Origin: Nymphaea colorata
Lineage: Eukaryota; Streptophyta; Magnoliopsida; Nymphaeales; Nymphaeaceae
DNA: 64,000 nucleotides
Assembly: GCF_008831285.2 (NCBI RefSeq)
Contig: NC_045145.1
Location: 19,484,040 to 19,548,039, forward strand
Direction of reading: 5' to 3'
Part shown: in pieces, positions 38,901-52,030 of the stretch
Layout of the letters: each line of letters begins with the position of its first letter
Position numbering within the stretch: position 1 is the first letter of the stretch
The notes under the pieces: model-generated
The model's database searches: none
Told to the model about the DNA's origin: nothing
What the model saw: only the letters and a program-made list of their open reading frames with translations
Position numbers and translations under genes: made by a program

Positions 38901-41900
38901 CCTATATTCGGCCAGAAATCTCTAGGCCAGAAGACTCACTTTAGTGTGCATGTCAAGTGCACTTTTGTGGTCCTTGTGAGCGTGTATATTTATTTCCTTC
39001 TGTGTTTAACATTGTCATCATAGGACCCAAGGTTGCTTAGTTGGCAAACTGTGTCCATTGCCAGTTGTATGCACATTGGAGGATGTCATTGCTACAGGTT
39101 CACTGAGTATAATTTGACCTAGCTGTTGGACTTTGTTCCTCACATTTTTACTTTATTTGGAAAATAACTGGATCATGGCCATTTCAAATTTTGGGTAAAT
39201 ATATCAGCCTTGGTAAGGTTAAACAGTTACCTGGAATCTTAAGGACTTTCTGTTAAGTTTGAGGTTGACCTCTTTCAGCCTAGGTGTAATTGCATGTGCA
39301 CCTAGACTTTGTGATAGGTCTAATTCGATCCATAATTTTCTTGCTTCTATTTCCTGTGAAACACACATAGTGCCGAGGAAAAAGAATTTGACTGAAACGC
39401 TGGATCAACGGGTCATGACTACCTCATGGCTAGTGTTCTTAGTTTGCATAACCTAAAAAGAGGGTTTGGTGGCATATCCTACTCTTTTAGCATCAAAGAA
39501 AATCTTTTGGGGGGACGGTTGAGTCAACGAGGAAAGGGAATTGTTTTGCGGAGGTCATCTTGATGTCTGAAAGGGAGGCATGCAATTATTGTGTTTGTGA
39601 TCTCGTGTATGATGGCATTCTTGCTAGAGAGGAGTATCTGGTCTTTTAGTGGGAGAAAGTGTTTATATAGATAAATAGTGAGTGCGTAAATTATTTGGTT
39701 ATGCTTATTGCTTCCCCTTTCTGTTTTCTTCAATATATCCTGCTTGTGTTTTTCAAATGAACTTAAGGTACTTTTGGCATGTTCTTTTGTAATCTTATAA
39801 ATTCACTCACCAGTCTGTTGCTGGTGTTCACGTTAGCATCCCTATGGTGTGGATATTTCCTTTGCAGTGAAAGGCAGCTGTGGCGCTTCTTCTGATTTTC
39901 CTGGTGAGCAGAACTTCTGGAGGACTGAAGGAATGATCAAATTATAGACACCAAAAGCGTGTTTTCTTTTTTTTTGAAAGAAATACATTTGAAACACGAA
40001 AAATAAGTTAGCCAAAAAAAAAAGAAGGCCAAAACAAAAAAAAAGAGCAATTTTTTTCGTATTTTCCCTTTTTTTCTTTTTAGACATTTTTTTCACCTTT
40101 TTTAATGCCAAACTGCTTGTTTCCATTTAAATTTTTTATTTGCTTATCTACTTATTTTTTGATGTTGTCTTATTAGTTTCTGATTTATTTTATTTTTCCT
40201 ATTTTTTAAGTTTTTTAAAAAAATTACCATGTTTTCCCCTTTTTCCCCCTTTTTTTCAAGCTTGCCGTATTATACTTGAGAAAAACCTTGCCGCTTAAAA
40301 TGCGAAAACGATATTCAAATCCTGCCCTTCCACTGGTGATCTCCCTTTTAAGTCCCAGGAAATTCCTCACAATGCTTTGATACCTGGATAGAATCCAAAC
40401 CACTGGTTGTTTGCTGCTTCAACATATGTTGTCCCTGTAACTATAAGCCAATGGGCCACAAAAGAGTTTCAGCCCTGAAATATCTGAGGAAAACAAATTA
40501 GATTGCCCTTGGCATCCAGAAAAGGCTGTGTATATTTGCCATAACCATATCTATCTGACTGTTTACTTGGACAGGCAAGTAGATTATGAATATCAGTGAA
40601 TAATTTAACATCTAATGCTATGGTTTTCTCTTAAGATGGAATTCTCAGAGGAAACAGAAACTGATCGTGATTTTAAAATTTGTAGCACTTGTTGGAGTTT
40701 AATGACCGGCCAGATCTTAGCCACGAAGATCGTGAGATGCTGATTGAAGATCTGGTGTGCATTTGCGTAATTTTAGATGTAATTCATTTGTGAATTTTTG
40801 CACCGTCCTTTTTTCACTTTGTTATTGCAATTTGCTTCTGGTTCATAGGTGAGGGAGATAACCTCCTTATGGCTAACAGATGAATTGAGGCGTCAGAAGC
40901 CCACACCAGTAGACGAAGCCAGGGCAGGTTTAAAAAGAATTATCTGCATTCAACAACATTTATGGTTGGAGATGTCTACCATTTGAAACTATTAATGCTT
41001 GTTTTTTTTCCCTTTGTACTAGGTCTACATATAGTGGAACAATCACTTTGGAAGGCTATTCCACATTATCTTCGTCGTGTTAGCAATGCTTTGAAAAAGG
41101 TGTTGTGTTAATGTTGTTTTGGATATCTTACAATGTTCTCAAAGCTTTATCTTTCTAAAATTCTAGCTGCATTTCCATTCTTCAGCATACAGCTCGACCA
41201 CTTCCATTGACTTGCACACCTATACGGTTTGGCTCTTGGATGGGTGGTGATAGAGATGGAAATCCTAATGTGACATCAAAGGTGAAGCTGTTGACAGTTT
41301 TTATCAGGAAATACATTATCAATATTATTGATTAAGAGTGCATTTTGTGTCTACACGTTTCAGTTATGACTAATTTGGATACGTGCTTTCTGTATATAAG
41401 CCAATACAAGTCACAATCTAATTGTAGTTTTCTTCATACTGTTCTTTTTCTTCTAGTTGTCAATTTGTTACTTGAAATAGGTCAATACAAGTCATTTTCT
41501 GCAGTTTTCCTCATATTGTGCATTTTCTTCAGGCTGTCGATTCACTGTTAACTGATATATACTTCTCATATCAGTCCTTGGCTTTCTTAATCTGCTTGTA
41601 AAGCTTCTGTGCCATTTTCTGCTGAAAAGTATGTTAGAAGTTTTCGGCATGCCCCTCAAAGCGTCCTATTAACAATGCTTGGTAGTTCTACTTTTAACTT
41701 ACAGTTGGACCTCTAGCATAACAGATTGGAGCGTCCGAATGATGGTCTCTTAAAGTAGACATGCATGTAGCTGGTTTAGACTGTTTTCAACCTTCTATTA
41801 CCAAGTTTGATTTCTAAATTTCTTTTCGTCTCCTTTCTTTTAGGTTACAAGGGATGTTGCCTTTTTATCAAGGTGGATGGTTGCTGATCTTTATATTCGA

Positions 41901-44900
41901 GAAATTGACAGTCTCAGATTTGAACTTTCAATGAGCAGGTGTAGCGATGAACTGGCACAACTTGCCTATCTAGTCTTATATAAAGGTTTGCTAATATTGC
42001 AATTAAATATGCCTAAACATGCAGGATTAAACTTTGAAATTCCTGAATATTTTTACTATGCTCATGGTGCTTGATGGCTTGTCAGTCTCCTTTCTCTTGT
42101 ATAGAGTGTGGAATTTGCACTGTTTAGGAGCACACTATTTGTTGGCATCATAGCTGCAAATATTGCAATATTTTTGAAAACAAAAAAAGGGAAAATTTCA
42201 CGATATTTTGAAAAATCGTTAATAAGTAATTTGTCACTACTTTAATGCGATTTTATCGTGATTTTTTCAATTGTTATTATTATTATTTTCTGTTATTTTT
42301 TTTTCAACTTTTGTTTTACTTCCTCTTATTTAGGTATTTAGTGTGACTTCCTAAATGCAAACGATACTTATTAGGCTTTCATTTCTTGTATTCTTACCTA
42401 ACATTTTGAATTTTTATTTTTTTAATCAACTTCTAGTTCTAGATTTTCCCGAGGAATAAAACTTTGCCAAAAAATACCCAAGAACGATATTTGTGGCTAT
42501 GGTTTGGCACACATATGACTTAAACTCTTAAAGAAAATTTCTCTCAAAACGAGAAACCAATTGGCTGTATTTTTTCCGTGAAAAAGGTACAAAGTTCAGC
42601 TGCATCTTCTAAGACTTAGAATGGTGAAAAATTTGCTTCCCAATTCTTAGCACTTCATCGACATCTCTCGTCTTTTGCAACTTTTTCTGCAGGAACAACT
42701 CAGGAAGACTGGCATCATGAGGGTAGGAATCAGCAAATGCACGTAGACCAACCAACTTCAGCATTGCCAACCAAGCTTCCTGCTGGTGCTGGTTTGCCTT
42801 CATGTACAGGTGAAAATTACTATCTCAATCTTTAGTATTTGATATGGGATTACATGTTTTTCTCAATCTGTATGCAATTGTTGGAAGTAATTGCTCCTGC
42901 ACTAAATGTGACATTATTTTCTAATGATTCTTCCTTTCTCTGACATGGATCTAGTCATGTTTTCCTTTTCAGCATCTTATTACTTGTGAAAGCATTATGA
43001 TACTCATGTTGAAAACTAAAACTTCAGCATAAGATCACCAGGATATTAGCGGGTTCACGCTGTTGAATAACTGATGAGATGCCAAGGATGCAAAAGGAAA
43101 GATGCTTACAAAGATGATATTAAGGGAATGAAGATCATTCAAGGAGTAACACAATCATTTTTCCAGTCAAGATCTAAGGATTTTCATGTATTTTAACTTG
43201 GTAATCAACTGAAGGCTGTCATCTAAAATGAGGATATTAACAGTTTGGGTTCAAGTTGGATATACGTGTCTGATTAATTGAGACTGGCCACTTAAATTAG
43301 TCTGATTAATAGTTTGATGAGGTCTTGGTTTAGTCCTTCACAACAGAATTTGTCATCCAAATCCAATGAATACTGTAATCAGACTCATATTAGTTGGTCA
43401 AGGTGTTCCCTGTTTCTCCATCCAGACTAACGTTGCAACTCTGGGTGGAACTTGCCAATGAACCATGGACTGGACATGGAAATGGCTACATCTGTTCTTT
43501 TCAAATCCCTCCTAGAATCGGCAACCATGTCAAATGTCAATGACATGCTTATCGCAAAAGCATATGCTCCAAAGGAAGGTAGTGCTGTAGATCTCTTCTT
43601 GCTTATCAAACATGTGTGTGGCTGGAAAGGACACACGCCCGTATAGACTAGTGTCGACATGGGTGCGGGTGCGGACCTGCACACGAGAACCTTAATTTTT
43701 GTAATTTTTGGTATATTTTATTTTTATGAATATATGCAATGAATTTATGTGTTTATTTAGCTAAAATCTTGTTTTATATATATATACATACTACCCAAGT
43801 TTTTGAGAATTGCTCCACACCGGTACCTGTACCCATGTGGCATAGCTTCTTACAATTGCTTGAATGATGTGGATCTCATGGTAGGCCTCTTTGGTGTACT
43901 CAGCCAACACACATATAATCTTTTGACTGCACATATAATCTTTTGATCCTTCTTCTGCATGTTCGTCTTGATGTAGGTATGCATTTGTTTATCTGATTTT
44001 TTTACCTGGACGATTATGGTTTCAGTATTCTTTGAGACAGAAAAAATCTGATGCAGCTTTCATGGATATGACGATTATAATGATGCAGGGCATAATGATG
44101 GCGATACACAACTCCCCATACTGCAATTCCCACGCACTGATGGCAGAATTTCAGAGTTGCAGGTACGAATCTGTTTGCTAGGGTTTGTTTATTAGATTTC
44201 TTGTTTTAGGCAAGTATTATTAGCTCTCTGTGCTATTGATGGTTCTTTACTTGTTTGTAACTCCTATATTGTTTCTAAATGGTTTTAGGAAGTTGAAAAG
44301 ACTCCAACTTCGGTTCTTTTAGCCAAAAAGCCTGTTGGTGTATCTTCTAGGATGGGTGATGACCACTCCTTTGCTGACAGTAACTCTGCAGATTCTTCTG
44401 GTTCTGTACGGCATGCTGCAACAGGGTCACCATCTTCGCTAACTTCGGGCCGATATGCTTCCTTCGGTTCAAGTCAGTTTAATGCACAAAAGAAAATGTT
44501 TCCAGAATCTCACAGCTTTCAGAAGCTTCTAGAACCTAGTCTGCCACAACGCCCTGGCATTGCTCCATACAGGATTGTCCTTGGGGATGTGAGAGAAAAG
44601 GCATGTAAAATCATCATTACAAAGATTGTTCTCAGGTTTTTATCGGCAATGTTTTTCTCCGGTATTCATGGGAAGTCTTTCTGTCTTGGGAAAATCTTAG
44701 AAACTCAAAAAATTAAGGATACATAAAAAATAAATAGAAAAAATTAAGAAATTATGAGATTTCTACTAATTTTCTTACAAAAACATTGATAAAATTCAAA
44801 AACACCTATTAAGTTGCTAAAAGAAACACAGAAAAAGTTTAAAATACATTAAAATAGTTTGATAGAATTGCAATATTTTCGTTTTGATGATATTATCAAA

Positions 44901-47850
44901 TAACATGATTTTTCACGTTTTTTTCCTTACTTTTCCATTTTTAATGCCTTAGTTTTTTTTTTTTAAAACGCCAATATTTGTCACAATGGTCAAATCCCTG
45001 AGTGATAAGATCTTGTCTTTTTTTTTTTTTTAGATTACTGCCTTATACTATGTAACTAAGTGAAATAATGTCTTATATTGTTAAAACCTGGGCAGCTTAT
45101 AAAGACGCGAAGACGTCTGGAGCTTCTACTTGAGGGTCATCGTTGTGATTTTGACCCTTCTGATTATTATGAAACATCCGAACAACTTCTTGAACCACTT
45201 CTTCTGTGCTATGAATCCCTGGTAAGATGCTTATTATCATGCATGGTTGGGTGAAATTATATGTTATGCTATTTTGTCACTTGGTTATTTGTTATATTGC
45301 AGCAATCATGTGGATCTGTGACGTTGGCAGATGGACGCCTAGCAGATCTTATCAGGAGGGTTGCTACCTTTGGGATGATATTAATGAAGCTTGACCTGCG
45401 TCAGGTGTGCATGGTTCTAGCTTTTGCACTGGAGTTTGTTACTGTAATGGTTTTAATTGGTGGTCTGGTCATTTCCAGGAATCTGGTAGGCATGCTGACA
45501 CGCTTGATGCAATTACAAAATATCTAGATATGGGAACATACAGTGAGTGGGATGAAGATAGGAAGCTGGAATTCCTTACAAATGAGCTCAGAGGGAAGAG
45601 GCCACTTGTCCCCACAAGCATCGAGGTGATATTCTTTTGATATGCAGTTCTCTGGGAGCTGTTGCATCTAAAACTTCTAGCTATTTTGGCTTCATTTAGA
45701 ATATAGTTCTCTAAGTGTCACTCTCTTTAACAGTGTCCCTGTTGTGTTTGAAATGTATTTTCAGGTTTCTGCTGATGTAAGAGAGGTTCTGGATACTTTC
45801 CGTGTTGCAGCTGAACTCGGGAGTGAGTCATTTGGAGCATATGTGATTTCTATGGCCTCCAATGTACACATTCTTGCATTTTGCTCAATCAGTGTTTTGA
45901 GTTTTTAGTGCCCGATCTTGTTTTTCTATCGGATGTACGTGCTAGACCCTATATGTTTTCGTTTTGTATTATTGCTGTGCAGGCTAGTGACGTTTTGGCA
46001 GTTGAGCTACTTCAAAAGGATGCAAGGCTCACTGTCAGTGGGGAGCTAGGCCGAACTTGTGCAGGGGGAACGTAAGATAGTTTATCTACTCTCTCCCATG
46101 TATATATAAATATATATAGATAGATATATTATTGAGTTGCAAATTGGAATGGAACTTACATGATTAATGATTGAACAGGTTGCGTGTTGTACCATTGTTT
46201 GAGACGGTAAACGATCTCCGTGGAGCTGGATCAGTTATCAGAAAATTGTTATCCATTGATTGGTATCGAGAACATATCATTCAAAATCACAATGGTCACC
46301 AAGAGGTAGACAGGTTACTTTTGCAAGTTTTTTAGTCTCCATTTAAATTCTGAACTGGCAAGGTTATTCTGTGTAGGTGATGGTTGGGTACTCAGACTCG
46401 GGAAAAGATGCAGGACGTTTTACTGCTGCTTGGGAGCTATACAAGGCTCAGGAAGATGTAGTGGCAGCTTGTGGTGAATACGGTATCAAAGTCACTCTGT
46501 TCCATGGGCGTGGAGGGAGTATTGGTAGGGGTGGCGGTCCCACTTACCTTGCTATACAGTCCCAACCACCTGGATCTGTAATGGTATGCAAAGTGCCTGT
46601 TGTGTTTCGGTTTGATATTTGCAAATTAACATTTTCTTAGTCTCATGTTCAACCAATTTATTTTCTGATTGAATGAATTCTTCTGATTCCTTTTTCATTT
46701 GAAGTGTTCCTTAGAGGCTATTCTGGTTTGCTGTGGAACTTAGATTAGTTGTTTTTATTTTCTCCCTCTATGTCTGCATGCCTGTGCATGTTGTAAGAAG
46801 TCAGAGGTGGTTTCCCATTATTCTCTGTCTTCAGAGGTAGCAAGGATCATGTGGCGTGCTATAATTAAGTTGCGTTTTTTTGTAAGTTATGAACAAAGGG
46901 CTTTCTTTTGGTGCTCTAGTATCAGCAGCCGAAGTTCTGGCTGAGAGCTGTTGTATGATACGGCATTGTTTAGTTTGGCTTCTAAATAAAATGTCATGAA
47001 GTGATCTTGATCTGGGTGCATGCAGGGAACTCTTCGATCAACTGAGCAAGGTGAAATGGTTCAAGCAAAATTTGGCCTTCCTCAAACCGCAGTGAGGCAA
47101 CTAGAGATTTACACTACAGCTGTGCTACTTGCTACCCTACGGCCACCTCTCCCGCCTCGAGAGGAGAAGTGGAGAAACTTGATGGAAGAAATATCTAGAA
47201 TAAGCTGCCAGCATTACAGATCTGCTGTATATGAGAACAAGGAATTCCTCAGTTACTTCCAAGAAGCCACTCCTCAGGCAGAGCTTGGTTTCCTTAACAT
47301 TGGAAGTCGACCAACAAGGAGAAAAGCCTCAACAGGGATTGATCACCTGCGTGCCATCCCTTGGGTGTTTGCATGGACCCAGACTAGGTTTGTGTTGCCT
47401 GCATGGCTGGGTATTGGGGCTGGGCTTCAGGGAGCCTGTGAGAAGGGCTACAAGGATGACTTGCAGGCCATGTATCGAGAATGGCCATTTTTCCAATCCA
47501 CCATCGATCTCATTGAAATGGTTCTGGCCAAGGCTGACATGCATATAGCTAAGCACTATGATGAAGTTCTGGTTTCTCCCTCCAGGCAGGAGCTTGGCGC
47601 ACAGCTGAGGAAGGAGCTATACAACACCGAGAAGCATATTCTAGTCGTAACTGGTCATGAAAAGCTATCAGAGAACAATCGCAGTCTCCAGCGTCTCATA
47701 GAAAGCAGGCTTCCTTATCTCAATCCTATCAACATGCTGCAAGTAGAGATATTAAGAAGATTGAGACAAGATGATGATAACCATAAACTTCGGGATGCTT
47801 TGCTCATCACAATCAATGGAATTGCGGCTGGCATGAGAAACACAGGCTGA
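35910..47850 (+). CDS. PPC4-like: Bacterial-type phosphoenolpyruvate carboxylase (BTPC)
   Basis: PEPC turns PEP and bicarbonate into oxaloacetate in the cytosol; the bacterial-type subunit works with plant-type subunits in Class-2 complexes (established). The exons are 35910-36065, 36195-36358, 36875-36989, 37078-37155, 40686-40754, 40849-40927, 41023-41099, 41186-41281, 41844-41985, 42693-42809, 44089-44162, 44289-44600, 45096-45221, 45303-45404, 45479-45625, 45765-45863, 45983-46071, 46179-46305, 46377-46583 and 47026-47850. All are in phase: 1,066 residues. Motifs: TAHPTQ 152-157, GGDRDGNP 266-273, [14 protein letters not shown] 724-737, [14 protein letters not shown] 765-778. The C-terminus RNTG marks the bacterial type, and the plant-type N-terminal phospho-serine motif is absent. 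Residues ~320-470 are the variable, likely disordered insert. Intron 12 appears to use a GC donor, and HHGVRQ near 105-110 differs from the usual HHRVR. Confidence 0.95.
38066..38543. mobile_element. Foldback/MITE-like element in PEPC intron 4
   Basis: The left side has GGTTTTAAAACCTT then GACTCAGTTGACTC. The right side has GAACTCAGTTGACTCATC then GAGTTTTCAAAC, which inverted begins GTTTGAAAACTC. Many scattered GACTC/GAGTC units lie between. This looks like a non-autonomous element with subterminal repeats. The ends are approximate and no target duplication was fixed. Confidence 0.45.
39960..40312. repeat. AT-rich dispersed repeat in PEPC intron 4
   Basis: A homopolymer-rich block ends CCTTGCCGCTTAAAATGCG then AAAACGATATT. 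A similar ending, CTTTGCC...AGAACGATATT, closes the block at 42160-42500. It is probably a member of one dispersed family. Confidence 0.4.
42160..42500. repeat. AT-rich dispersed repeat in PEPC intron 9
   Basis: This block has long A/T runs with TATCGTGATTTTTTC in the middle and ends AACTTTGCCAAAAAATACCC then AAGAACGATATT, like the block near 40300. No open frame is seen. Confidence 0.4.
44601..45095 (+). other. Intron 12 of PEPC, apparent GC-AG intron
   Basis: Phase and family sequence (VREK followed by [14 protein letters not shown]) require the exon to end at AAG, 44600. The next bases are GCATGT, a GC-type donor, and the acceptor is GGCAG at 45091-45095. The nearby GTAAAA at 44605 would break the frame. 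The interior is AT-rich and resembles the other AT-rich blocks of this gene. Confidence 0.75.
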
Positions 47851-48137
47851 GCATCCCTGTAGACTTGTAGTGCTATTGTGTTGCCTGCTATTTATTTGGA
47901 CATTCTCAATCGCTTTGTTAACTTGGACAACCGCATCTTTGCTGTTTCATTAGGATGAAATGGTGATGATTTATTAAGCTATGAGTAGTAAGAAGACTCG
48001 GAACATCATATTGATGATTGCTTTTTTGTTCGACGAGGGTTAGGCGAACCTTTCTGTCTGCTTAATGCTTATTGGCTTGCGGACTGGTAATTGGTGTTGG
48101 TTTCTCTTACGTAAGATCCATGGCGTGGGTGGTGAAT

Positions 48138-48143
48138 AATAAA
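48138..48143 (+). terminator. AATAAA polyadenylation-type signal for PEPC
   Basis: AATAAA lies 288 bp after the PEPC stop codon, before the microsatellite. Plant signals are loose, so the true cleavage site may differ. Confidence 0.35.
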
Positions 48144-48219
48144 ATGATAATGGAAGGCAATCAGTTTATTTTTATGCTAGATGGCGCAAGTGTTGTTTTT
48201 TTTGGAAATTATATTTCGT

Positions 48220-48224
<5 letters not shown>

Positions 48225-48299
<75 letters not shown>
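48225..48299. repeat. Compound (TA)n(GA)n microsatellite
   Basis: About 36 bases of TA, a single C, then about 38 bases of GA. Confidence 0.95.
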
Positions 48300-48301
<2 letters not shown>

Positions 48302-48674
48302 GCTCCCAAAGCAACTGCACCCATGTTGTAAAAACCGTAACTAGAAGTAATATTATTAAAACTAAATCTTATTTATATACTTAACGTGATTTATTTAATA
48401 GTAATTATTTCATCTTGTTTGGACATAAAGACAAGAAATTTTAAGTCTTAAAAATTAGCACATGTAAGCTATTGATTTTCAAGCTATTAAGATACTCACA
48501 CAAATTATGTCCTCTAAAACTTGTTTTCTACTAAAATAATTTATGGATCAATTCTATGATAAACATTTTACAAGTTTATTGGTGCTTCGGGGGGAACCCT
48601 GTCATCTGTATACACGTTGACACGCCCAACCACATTAGACTAAAATTTTTATGAAAAATATAATCTAAAAAAGG

Positions 48675-48675
<1 letters not shown>

Positions 48676-48753
<78 letters not shown>
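48676..48753. repeat. Compound (TA)n(GA)n microsatellite
   Basis: About 42 bases of TA pass directly into about 36 bases of GA, only 376 bp after the previous array and in the same orientation. Confidence 0.95.
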
Positions 48754-48757
<4 letters not shown>

Positions 48758-48994
48758 GCAATAAAATGTCAGTTGATTAGGTTTCTAATGAACTATCAAA
48801 TCATTCTCCTTTTGTCAAGAATTTCATAAATTCTATGCATCACAAGTTGTAATTGTCAATTTGCATTATAAAAATGTTAAAATTCAACAAAAATTTCTAA
48901 GAAACTGGCATGTCGTTTTCAACAATTATAAAAGTAGCTTTTGTAGAAGTCCACCTTTAATATGTAGCAAGATTAGTGCAAGGACCTTGACCAC

Positions 48995-49080
48995 AAGGTG
49001 GTGAACAGTTGGTAAGACAGGAATTTAAAGGTTGCCATGCTGAGGACAGTAGATTAAGTCTGCCCTGTAATCTGTTCTTT
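48995..49080 (+). mobile_element. tRNA-like SINE head (degenerate)
   Basis: GGTGAACAGTTGGTAAGAC resembles the D-arm and A box of a tRNA. About 37 bases later AGTAGATTAAGTCTGCC resembles a T-arm and B box. It does not close as a functional tRNA. The 3' extent is unknown. Confidence 0.3.
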
Positions 49081-51799
49081 GAACCTTTTTCATGGTATTA
49101 TTTTCGTAAGACTTGCTGGTTGGAGCTCTTTCTTGGCATAGAAGAAGACCTCACTAACCTACAATAGCATAACTATGATTAACTCTTTTAGTTAGCCCTT
49201 GTAAAGGTGGACTATTATACAAATATTACTGGAGGGTACTCTGAACCAAATCTTTTTTTTAGAATAAAATCCTGAAGATCTTTCCCTTATTATACTGTCT
49301 ATCTTCGTCCTTGTAATGATACAAATACTGGTCGTTTGACTTCATGAATCTGCCACAGTACATATTGTGTAGTAACTATGCGTGGTTCTGCTCATAGTTA
49401 AGAGAGCAGATCAGGTGACCCGTGATCAGGTGAGCCGTAGGTTACCTTCTCAAGGTGAAACATCACTAGGAACCAAACCTGTGCTTTAGTTGGCTTTCGT
49501 TTTCATCTTCCAAGACATGGAAGAAAACAAAAAGGAAAAAAAAAAGATAAAGATGAAGGATTCACGGTTAACATAGCGCCACAACATCTGAATGAATGTT
49601 CCACTGGGACGAAAGCTTTTAGCAAGTTTACAACAAAAGATGCCTTATTTTAAAGAACAGGTTCTGTAAATTTCCTGGGGCATTACTCCTAAGCAACTTC
49701 AATTAGGCAGGCAGACAAACTGTACTAGATTTTTCCTCACATTGCATGGCTCGTCTGCAGAAAGAACAAGAAGTGTGGAGCATTACAGGAGTGAATCAGG
49801 CATGGTAACAGAGCCATCTCATGATCATCGGGCATTACGGGAGCGAATCAGGCAGGTTGGCATATTCTACCTGGAAATGCCGTGACACGTTAGGATGCAA
49901 ACTCCTCCTGCACGTCACTTTCTTAATCTGCAAGTTGTGCAGGACTAGAGATATAAAGCTCGTGCTTAAGTGGCAGTAGAATGATTCTGACCTTTTGCAT
50001 CCTGCAATTTTCACTCGATGGTTCTGCTAAGGTGCAGGTGGCCAGGGATTTTGCGAGGCTTTAGCCTTTCTGTTTTCAGGTCAGGCCCATTAAGTGGTCC
50101 GGTCGAATGATGCCTGATGGCTGCTTTCTTGTTGGTGGACTGAGTTGGTTGTATAGATCCCCTTGCGCATTGAATGTGGATGGCATAAGTGAACTGAAGG
50201 GATGGAGCATGCATATTGCTTAAAAGTTCATTCTTCTGCAATTTATAGGAATCAAAGCCTAGAAACTTTGTCTGCAACAAAAGGGCAAGTGCTTTTCCCT
50301 TTTCTAATGATGAGGCGCAAGTTCTCTGTATATGCCACTGATCATGCTTTTATGTACATTTTGCTTTGCTTCCTACCATTAGTGGAATATTTCCAGAGGT
50401 TGCCGAGGTCAAAAAGGTTGTGATCTAGTAAACGTCTGCCTGAAATCCTGTGGATAATGTTGACAAACTCATCTACTCTTTTATAGCAGTCTCTCTCTCT
50501 TTCCTGGTGAAATGAAGATCATAATTAAGGAATTTCTTGTTTGGACTGCAGATGAAAGATGACCAAATGCACAAATTCAAAAGTTGCATGGCCTAGTTCT
50601 ATAAAAAGGAAGGGCTAGAGATCTTTGGAACTTCCCTTCATAGATTTTCCTTTCCCTTTCGCTATGTATTCTTTCGTCCACCATTTTGTCTTGCAACGTG
50701 GGGATTATAACATGAATGCACCACTAGTATGGCACAGATTCCTGCGTCGATGATAACATGATTCTGATTTTTCTTTTCTCCCTTTCTGTGCTTTCCCTTG
50801 CCGTTTCCTGACTTAGACACATTTGGCATATCTTTTTGCATCATCGTACACAGTCAAGGAGAAGAAAAAAATTTCTTCACAATGCACTTTACTGTGCAAG
50901 TTCTTAAATCTCCTCAGAGGAGTAACTTTCGCATCAAACATCTCTTATGATGTGAACATCAGAAAGAATGGAAAACAGTAAGAAATTGTGTAAGAACTCC
51001 TTGATATGCTGCAATTGCTGATCATAAACGGTACATTCTCTTTAAAAGAATCATGTGAAGTGGCTGAATTGATGCTAAACGAAAGAACAAATAGCCTCTT
51101 CTAGAAAAGATCGAGTTGCGTCCACTGCACTAGAGAAGAAGGAAAAAATTAGTGGGACATACGTTCACATTTAACTAATACAAATAAAAGGCGAATAATT
51201 CCATAAAAGGCGATGCATAAGCCTGCAATTCTTGGTGTTGCCATGATCAACAGGGTTGTACCCCACATGTACGAGCTGTAGTGCACAGATTCTGGGCGGG
51301 CAGCAGTTTTCCTTGACAGGCTGCAGAGTGTGCAATTTTGGAGCTTGTTCCAGGTCGATCTATCAATTATTAAAAGTCATTTAAAATCAGTTATAGAAAC
51401 TTGGTGATATACTTGCAATCAATGTTCGGTCAATATGGCCAACCAATAATTCCATTGCTAAAACTGAGCAGGCATCTGCCAGAGTCTTATATGCAACAAT
51501 CCCGGTACTCTTAAAATCTCCATGTATTGAGTTGCACTAGAAACCTTTTACTACGTAAATCAAATGTCGTCTAGAATGATTTCACAGCAAATAAAATGGC
51601 TGGTCACAAAAATGCCAAAATTTGATTATTTAAGAAAACATACACTTATTCTGCATAAAAAACCATACTTCATTACTTGATCTGTATCAAATCAAGTATG
51701 TAAATCGTATCTGCATCGATTGCCAAAAAAGAAGAAATAAGAAACAAGGGAGGATCAGAAATGTTAATAAATACAGTGGACCTCAACATAGTGGAAGGT

Positions 51800-52030
51800 G
51801 GTAAGTGGAAGAACAGAAATGATGGTTGGGAGTGGGGCGATGGGGTTGGTGCGGTATGCTGAAACCTTTCTCATTTTCTCATTGCCCCATGCCTCGGGTT
51901 TAGGACTGTTTCGGAACTTGAGTGAGGAGCAAGACACCCGTGAAGCATCGCAGACCCACGTTTGCAGTCCAGGGAAACAATGCTTACAGGAATCGAACCG
52001 ACAACCACTGCTCCACCAATCTGTCCAAAG
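51800..52030 (-). mobile_element. Possible tRNA-derived SINE fragment
   Basis: On the minus strand near 52002-51988 the sequence reads GTCGGTTCGATTCCTGT, a canonical B box (GGTTCGANTCC). GGTGGAGCAGTGGTTG, like a tRNA D-arm, lies directly before it, as if the anticodon arm were lost. A GC-rich body extends to ~51800. Tail and target duplication were not found. Confidence 0.35.

Noticed and set aside
43452..43646. 64-residue frame in PEPC intron 10 as an extra exon
   Set aside because: Exons 10 and 11 join in phase without it and no flanking splice signals fit.
44352..44726. Reading PEPC exon 12 on to the stop at 44726 as a truncated protein
   Set aside because: Conservation stops exactly at the GC donor and resumes in phase at 45096, so read-through is intronic.
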